Assembly: GCF_016772275.1 (NCBI RefSeq)
Contig: NZ_CP065425.1
Location: forward strand, 2,758,653-2,822,652
Origin: Heyndrickxia vini
Lineage (GTDB): Bacteria > Bacillota > Bacilli > Bacillales > Bacillaceae_C
Reading direction: 5' to 3'
Length of the DNA stretch: 64,000 nt
The notes beneath the pieces were generated by a model, which was given only the letters and a program-made list of their open reading frames with translations, was not told where the DNA came from and ran no database searches. Within the stretch, counting starts at the first letter, position 1; each line of letters opens with the position of its first letter. A program made the position numbers and the translations under genes. Below are positions 60,058 to 64,000 of the stretch, piece by piece.

Positions 60058-60459
60058 ATGGTAGAGAAACGCATAGTACCGTATGAGGTAATCGGGGAAA
60101 AAACACTGCACCAACTCGTCGATGCATTTTATTCGAGAGTCGCGAAACATCCCGATTTAATCCCAATATTTCCAAAGGACTTATCCGAAGTCGCGAAAAA
60201 ACAAAAAATGTTTTTAACACAATACTTGGGTGGGCCTCAATTATATACAAATGCCTATGGTCATCCGATGATGCGTGCACGTCATCTTCCACATGAAATA
60301 ACACCAAAAAGAGCAAAAGCATGGTTATCATGTATGAGTGAAGCAATGGATGAAATAAAATTAGAAGGAACGATACGAGAAGAGTTTTTTTCTAGATTAG
60401 TTTTGACAGCAAGGCATATGGTAAATACTCCAGATGAATTAACAGGTGAAAAAAATTGA
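60058..60459 (+). CDS. yjbI: Truncated hemoglobin, group II (YjbI)
   Basis: A 133-residue truncated globin. GGPQLYTNAYGHPMMRARHLPHEI (about 60-83, given here in part) contains the E-helix region and the proximal His in MRARHLPHEIT, and the C-terminal Trp in KAWLSCMSEAMD marks group II. In B. subtilis YjbI functions together with the adjacent SpxH (YjbH) gene product's operon and may act in oxidative stress. AAAGGAGC lies before ATG. It overlaps spxH by four bases. Confidence 0.93.
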   Translation: MVEKRIVPYEVIGEKTLHQLVDAFYSRVAKHPDLIPIFPKDLSEVAKKQKMFLTQYLGGPQLYTNAYGHPMMRARHLPHEITPKRAKAWLSCMSEAMDEIKLEGTIREEFFSRLVLTARHMVNTPDELTGEKN

Positions 60460-61325
60460 AAGACAATCTAGTTTCAAATTACCATTGCTTTTGTAATTCT
60501 GATAAAAAGCCACTAGAAATATATATGTTTGTTGATCCATTATGTCCAGAATGTTGGGCATTGGAGCCAATTATTAAAAAATTACAGCTAGAATTTGGAC
60601 AATATTTTCGATTGAAACATGTTTTAAGCAGTAGCTTAACAAGATTAAATATTAATTCTAAAAAAATTGATTCCATCGCGCAGCTTTGGGAAAAAACTGC
60701 TACAAGAACAGGGATGTCTTGTGACGGAAACCTTTGGTTTGATAATCCAATTACTGCTCCATATATAACGTCTATTGCAATCAAAGCTGCTGAATTGCAG
60801 GGAAGAAGAGCAGGAATTCGATTTTTAAGAAAAATACAAGAGCTTCTATTTTTAGAGAAGCAAAATGTATCAAACTTAGATGTTCTTGTTGAATGTGCAA
60901 ATAGTATTAACTTGGATACTGAGGAATTTTTAAATGATATTCATTCTGAGAGTGCAGCGAAAGCCTTCCAATGTGACTTAAAAATTTTATCGGAAATGGA
61001 AGTCAATGAATTCCCTTCTCTCGTTTTCTTTAATGAGAATATTGAAGATGAGGGGTTAAAAATCACAGGGCTTTATGAATACAACGTATACGTGCAAATT
61101 ATTCAAGAAATGCTTGGTACTAAAACAAAGCCTAATCCTTTACCACCATTAGAACAATTTTTAAAAATATATAAATTGGTTGCTTCAAAAGAAATTGCCA
61201 TCGTTTATGATATGTCGATAACGGAGGTAGAGAAAAAATTAAAAAAATGGGTGTTGCAACAAAAGGTGAAAGCAATCCCCGGAAAACACGGTACTTTTTG
61301 GAAGTATATTGAAAATGAGGACTAA
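60456..61325 (+). CDS. spxH: Spx adaptor protein SpxH (YjbH)
   Basis: A 289-residue DsbA-like protein. Thioredoxin-type motif FVDPLCPECWALEPIIKKL (about 26-44, with Cys-x-x-Cys) followed by an alpha-helical insert and EVNEFPSLVFFN with the cis-Pro. SpxH delivers the stress regulator Spx to ClpXP. It starts with TTG, overlapping yjbI by four bases, and this pair is conserved in Bacillus. The other candidate, a generic DsbA/FrnE protein, is less likely given context. Confidence 0.94.
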   Translation: MKDNLVSNYHCFCNSDKKPLEIYMFVDPLCPECWALEPIIKKLQLEFGQYFRLKHVLSSSLTRLNINSKKIDSIAQLWEKTATRTGMSCDGNLWFDNPITAPYITSIAIKAAELQGRRAGIRFLRKIQELLFLEKQNVSNLDVLVECANSINLDTEEFLNDIHSESAAKAFQCDLKILSEMEVNEFPSLVFFNENIEDEGLKITGLYEYNVYVQIIQEMLGTKTKPNPLPPLEQFLKIYKLVASKEIAIVYDMSITEVEKKLKKWVLQQKVKAIPGKHGTFWKYIENED

Positions 61326-61407
61326 TATTTGAGAAGGGTATAGTTTAATGCTATATCCTTTTTTTGTTCCAATTGAGTAGGAGAAGTTGTTATTATTCGA
61401 ATCATTA

Positions 61408-61518
61408 TAAGAAAAAGGCCTTGCAACAGCAAGACCTTTTTCAACACGAACAAAGGGGATGGGAGAAATTTTTCACGGTCAAACAAAGGGGTATATGTTT
61501 GTTTGTGATCAACTTCAC
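61408..61518 (-). ncRNA. roxS: RoxS/RsaE small regulatory RNA
   Basis: On the minus strand, just past -10 TATAGT, the transcript begins GTGAAGTTGATCACAAACAA. It then carries CATATACCCCTTTGTTTGA, CCGTGAAAAATTTCTCCCA and TCCCCTTTG. These C-rich blocks (ACCCC, CTCCC, TCCCC) are the seed regions of RsaE of Staphylococcus and RoxS of B. subtilis. It ends in a terminator GGTCTTGC / GCAAGGCC with TTTTTC. Position between spxH and yizD/pepF is the same as in B. subtilis. RoxS adjusts NAD/TCA metabolism and is controlled by ResD in B. subtilis. Confidence 0.92.
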
Positions 61519-61524
61519 GTCCCT

Positions 61525-61554
61525 ACTATAGCATGATTTTACTTGTATGTGCAA
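61525..61554 (-). promoter_or_regulatory. Promoter of roxS
   Basis: On the minus strand TTGCAC (61554-61549) and TATAGT (61530-61525) are 18 nt apart, about seven bases before the mapped-like start of the RNA. Confidence 0.75.
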
Positions 61555-61656
61555 GTGTATGTTAAGAGCTTCACAATATTGTCAAAAACGAGTGATATTT
61601 TGTCTGATAAATACATAAATATTTAATAGTCAGGTTTTTATGGAAGGAGTATTTCT

Positions 61657-61833
61657 ATGCAAAAGTTTGTTTTTCCAATTTTTCTTTTTGTCATCCTCCT
61701 TGCTTTTTGTGTAAACATTCTTGGGCTAATGAAGCTCCTTCCAATTTTCATTACCTCCCCTATGTTATTTCTGATACTGTTCATTTTTGTTCTTTATTTA
61801 AACAGGAAAAACCATTTTCGCGGTTTTAAATAA
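61657..61833 (+). CDS. yizD: Small membrane protein YizD
   Basis: A 58-residue protein with two hydrophobic helices, starting MQKFVFPIFLFVILLAFCVN and ending in a basic tail NRKNHFRGFK. GGAAGGAG precedes ATG and a terminator follows. Location next to roxS and between spxH and pepF matches B. subtilis yizD, though I recall that protein only by position and size. Function unknown. Confidence 0.7.
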   Translation: MQKFVFPIFLFVILLAFCVNILGLMKLLPIFITSPMLFLILFIFVLYLNRKNHFRGFK

Positions 61834-61847
61834 GTTTTATTCAAAGA

Positions 61848-61884
61848 AAAAGGGTCCAGCGAAGTTGCTCGACCCTTTTCAAAT
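61848..61884. terminator. Bidirectional terminator between yizD and pepF
   Basis: AAAGGGTC / GACCCTTT stem with A run at left and T run at right, placed between convergent genes. Confidence 0.8.
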
Positions 61885-61895
61885 TTTATTGAATA

Positions 61896-63713
61896 CTATG
61901 ATAATAAGCTTTCAAGTTCATTTAATTTCTCTTCAAATACTTTAAGTGCTTCTTCAACTGGACTTGACGATGTCATATCCACGCCCGCCTTTTTCAATAC
62001 TTCAATTGGGTAATCAGAACTTCCGGCCGACAAGAACCCGATATAGCGTTCAACAGCAGGTTTTCCTTCTTCAAGAATTTGCGCACTTAGTGCAGTCGCC
62101 GCACTAAATCCTGTTGCATATTGATAAACATAATAATTGTAGTAGAAGTGAGGTATTCTGGACCACTCCAAACCAATTTGTTCATCTATAACAATATCCT
62201 CTTCCCCAAAATATTTTTTATTTAGATCATAATATTCTTTCGTTAATAATTCTGCAGTTAATGCTTCACCGTTTTGTTCTTTTTGGTGAATTAAATGCTC
62301 GAATTCGGCAAACATCGTTTGACGGAAAACGGTTCCGCGGAATCCCTCTAAATAATGGTTTAATAAATAAATTCTTTTCTTTTCATCATCAATCGTTTTA
62401 AGCAAATAATCATTTAATAAAGCCTCATTACATGTAGATGCAACTTCCGCTACAAATATCGAGTAATCACCATAGGTAAACGGTTGGTTTTTCCTCGTAT
62501 AATAACTGTGAACACTATGGCCAAACTCATGTGCTAAAGTAAAAAGATTATTTACATTATCTTGCCAGTTCATCAAAATATACGGATTTGTACCATATGC
62601 ACCAGATGAATAGGCCCCACTTCTTTTTCCTTTATTTTCAACAACATCTACCCAGCGATTTTCAAAGCCTTCTTTCAAAATGTCTAAATATTCTTCACCA
62701 AGCGGTGCAAGGCCTTTTAGAACCATCTCTTTTGCATCATTATAAGGAATTTTCATTTCCACATCTTTTACTAGTGGAGTATATAGATCATACATATGCA
62801 ATTCCTTAACCCCAAGAACTTTTTTACGAAGTTTAATGTATTTGTGTAGAAGATGGAGATTTTTATTAACCGTGTCCACAAGATTATCGTAAACACTTTC
62901 GGGAATATTGTTTGCTGAAAGTGCAGCATGTCTTGCAGAATCATATTTACGAACTTTTGCATTGAAATTATCCCTTTTCACTTGCCCGCTTAATGTACTA
63001 GCAAACGTATTTCGAAAATTCCCATATGTTTCATACACTTTCTCAAATGCTTCTTTTCTTACTCTTTGGTCTGAGCTCTCTAAAAATCGAGAGTAGCGCC
63101 CATGAGTAATTTGAACTTCTTCTCCATCCTCGTCTTTAATAGATGGAAATTCAAGATCAGCATTATTCAGCATTCCAAATGTATTACTGGATGCATCCAT
63201 TACTTCAGAAGCTTGAGCAAGCAGTGCTTCTTGATCAGCAGATAGAACATGTGGACGCTGAAGATTTAATTGTTCTAATACGTGCTTATACAATTTCAAC
63301 TCGCTTTTTTCATCAATAAAGCCATTTAATTTATTTTCTTCAATCGACAATATTTCAGGTACTAAATAGGCAAATACACTGCCAGCCTCCGCTAATAAAC
63401 TTCTCATTTTGCTTTCTTGACCTTGATAAAAGGAATTTCCGGTATCTTGATCATTGCGCATATGGGCGTATGTATACAACTTTCCTAATCTTTCGGATAT
63501 TTCATCTTGAAATTTCAGTGCCTCATATAATTGATCAGCACTTTCTCCTAGCTTCCCTTTGAATTGGTCAGCTTTTGGTAATAATATCTTTACATCTTTA
63601 AATTCCTTCGCCCATACATCATCGCTTGGAAATATATCTTCCAATCTCCAAGTTAACTCTTCAGTCACTTCATTACGATTGGGAAGTGATTTAGTAGATG
63701 TTCCAGTAGTCAT
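61896..63713 (-). CDS. pepF: Oligoendopeptidase F (M3B)
   Basis: A 605-residue M3B metallopeptidase, cytosolic, cleaving 7-17-residue peptides. The zinc motif HEFGHSVHSYY (about 392-402) with the third ligand Glu in FVAEVASTCNEALL (about 419-432). Size and C-terminal FLSAGSSDYPIEVLKKAGVD match PepF/YjbG. The start MTTGTSTKS has AGGAA upstream. It marks the right end of the conserved yjb block. Confidence 0.96.
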   Translation of the reverse strand: MTTGTSTKSLPNRNEVTEELTWRLEDIFPSDDVWAKEFKDVKILLPKADQFKGKLGESADQLYEALKFQDEISERLGKLYTYAHMRNDQDTGNSFYQGQESKMRSLLAEAGSVFAYLVPEILSIEENKLNGFIDEKSELKLYKHVLEQLNLQRPHVLSADQEALLAQASEVMDASSNTFGMLNNADLEFPSIKDEDGEEVQITHGRYSRFLESSDQRVRKEAFEKVYETYGNFRNTFASTLSGQVKRDNFNAKVRKYDSARHAALSANNIPESVYDNLVDTVNKNLHLLHKYIKLRKKVLGVKELHMYDLYTPLVKDVEMKIPYNDAKEMVLKGLAPLGEEYLDILKEGFENRWVDVVENKGKRSGAYSSGAYGTNPYILMNWQDNVNNLFTLAHEFGHSVHSYYTRKNQPFTYGDYSIFVAEVASTCNEALLNDYLLKTIDDEKKRIYLLNHYLEGFRGTVFRQTMFAEFEHLIHQKEQNGEALTAELLTKEYYDLNKKYFGEEDIVIDEQIGLEWSRIPHFYYNYYVYQYATGFSAATALSAQILEEGKPAVERYIGFLSAGSSDYPIEVLKKAGVDMTSSSPVEEALKVFEEKLNELESLLS

Positions 63714-63868
63714 TATTTTTTTCCTCCATTCTTTTTAGAAGCTATTTTTCAATAAACATTAAGCGTACACTTTCGGTGTCCATCTTAAAATTGGAGCTTT
63801 AATAAACAAAATTTTTCCATTCTTTTTTATTTTAATTAAATTTACGACTTCCTGCAAATAATAATTAC

Positions 63869-63952
63869 TCATTTATAAAATGTATTCATAAATTCGATTT
63901 CCATACGTGCAGCTTCCTCTATATTGTTTGGAAAGGGCATTGATTTATTCAT
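63869..63952 (-). CDS. Possible 27-residue protein
   Basis: Reads MNKSMPFPNNIEEAARMEIE and ends FMNTFYK, with AAAAGGGAGG seven bases before the ATG, an excellent site. It lies 156 bases upstream of pepF on the same strand. Very short; no family recognised. The remaining bases 63714-63868 show no clear feature. Confidence 0.4.
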   Translation of the reverse strand: MNKSMPFPNNIEEAARMEIEFMNTFYK

Positions 63953-64000
63953 AGTAAACCTCCCTTTTAGGGTCTCCTCTAGAAGACCAAATTTAGAAAG

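Noticed and set aside
61441-61518. 25-codon gene starting GTGAAGTTG on the minus strand
   Set aside because: The stretch matches the RoxS/RsaE RNA with its C-rich motifs; no ribosome site precedes the GTG at a proper distance.

Overview
The window comes from a low-GC, endospore-forming Gram-positive bacterium of the Bacillaceae. It carries spore genes (spoVIF, a spoVAC-spoVAD-spoVAEB operon, cotO, a cotY/cotZ gene, YjcZ, DUF1360), Firmicute riboswitches (Mn2+, cobalamin, T-box), a FapR box and the RoxS small RNA. From about 19 kb to 64 kb the gene content follows the Bacillus subtilis yjbG-yjcH region, broken by insertions. I cannot name a species.

Region 1 (0-8.1 kb) starts with a TerC-type membrane protein behind a Mn2+ (yybP-ykoY) riboswitch. 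It continues with a complete B12-riboswitch operon on the minus strand. That operon encodes a sortase-anchored surface protein (two transcobalamin-C-like DUF4430 domains plus an alpha/alpha-barrel prenyltransferase-like domain, LPNTA motif), its own class D sortase, a DUF4430 lipoprotein, and ECF transporter subunits T, A1A2 and S. Together they look like a relay that brings cobalamin from the wall to the membrane.

Region 2 (8.1-26.2 kb) is mostly housekeeping: an NhaC-family carrier under a T-box that seems tyrosine-specific, prfC, an M42 peptidase, OsmC, a Gfo/Idh oxidoreductase, several very small membrane or acidic proteins, a 52-bp minisatellite, menA, a possible Fur-linked small RNA, tRNA-Val(GAC), yjcH-yjcG-yjcF, ssuACB, and YitT and MFS membrane proteins.

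Region 3 (26.2-50.3 kb) is a spore block. It holds spoVIF, YjcZ, a spoVA2-like operon headed by a YhcN/YlaJ lipoprotein, DUF1360, a CotY/CotZ protein, cotO and several unfamiliar presumed coat proteins. These surround a spore-surface glycan locus: two paralogous glycosyltransferases, a GT2-TPR glycosyltransferase, DegT aminotransferase, WlbA-like oxidoreductase, left-handed beta-helix acyltransferase, nucleotide-sugar dehydrogenase, SDR epimerase, WbqC-like protein, methyltransferase and, unexpectedly for a Gram-positive, an LpxC-like deacetylase. At its centre lies a BclA-like collagen gene with about 115 Gly-X-Y triplets, whose frame is broken by four clustered indels. The sugar enzymes together match the known route to UDP-2,3-diacetamido-2,3-dideoxy-glucuronate.

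Region 4 (49.3-64 kb) is the conserved fabI-yjbQ-mgtE-prpE-yjbO-nadK-yjbM-yjbK-cwlQ-yjbI-spxH-roxS-yizD-pepF segment. It also holds a NERD-domain gene that appears to start at ATT and a 51-bp minisatellite.

All calls come from reading the sequence; no searches were run.
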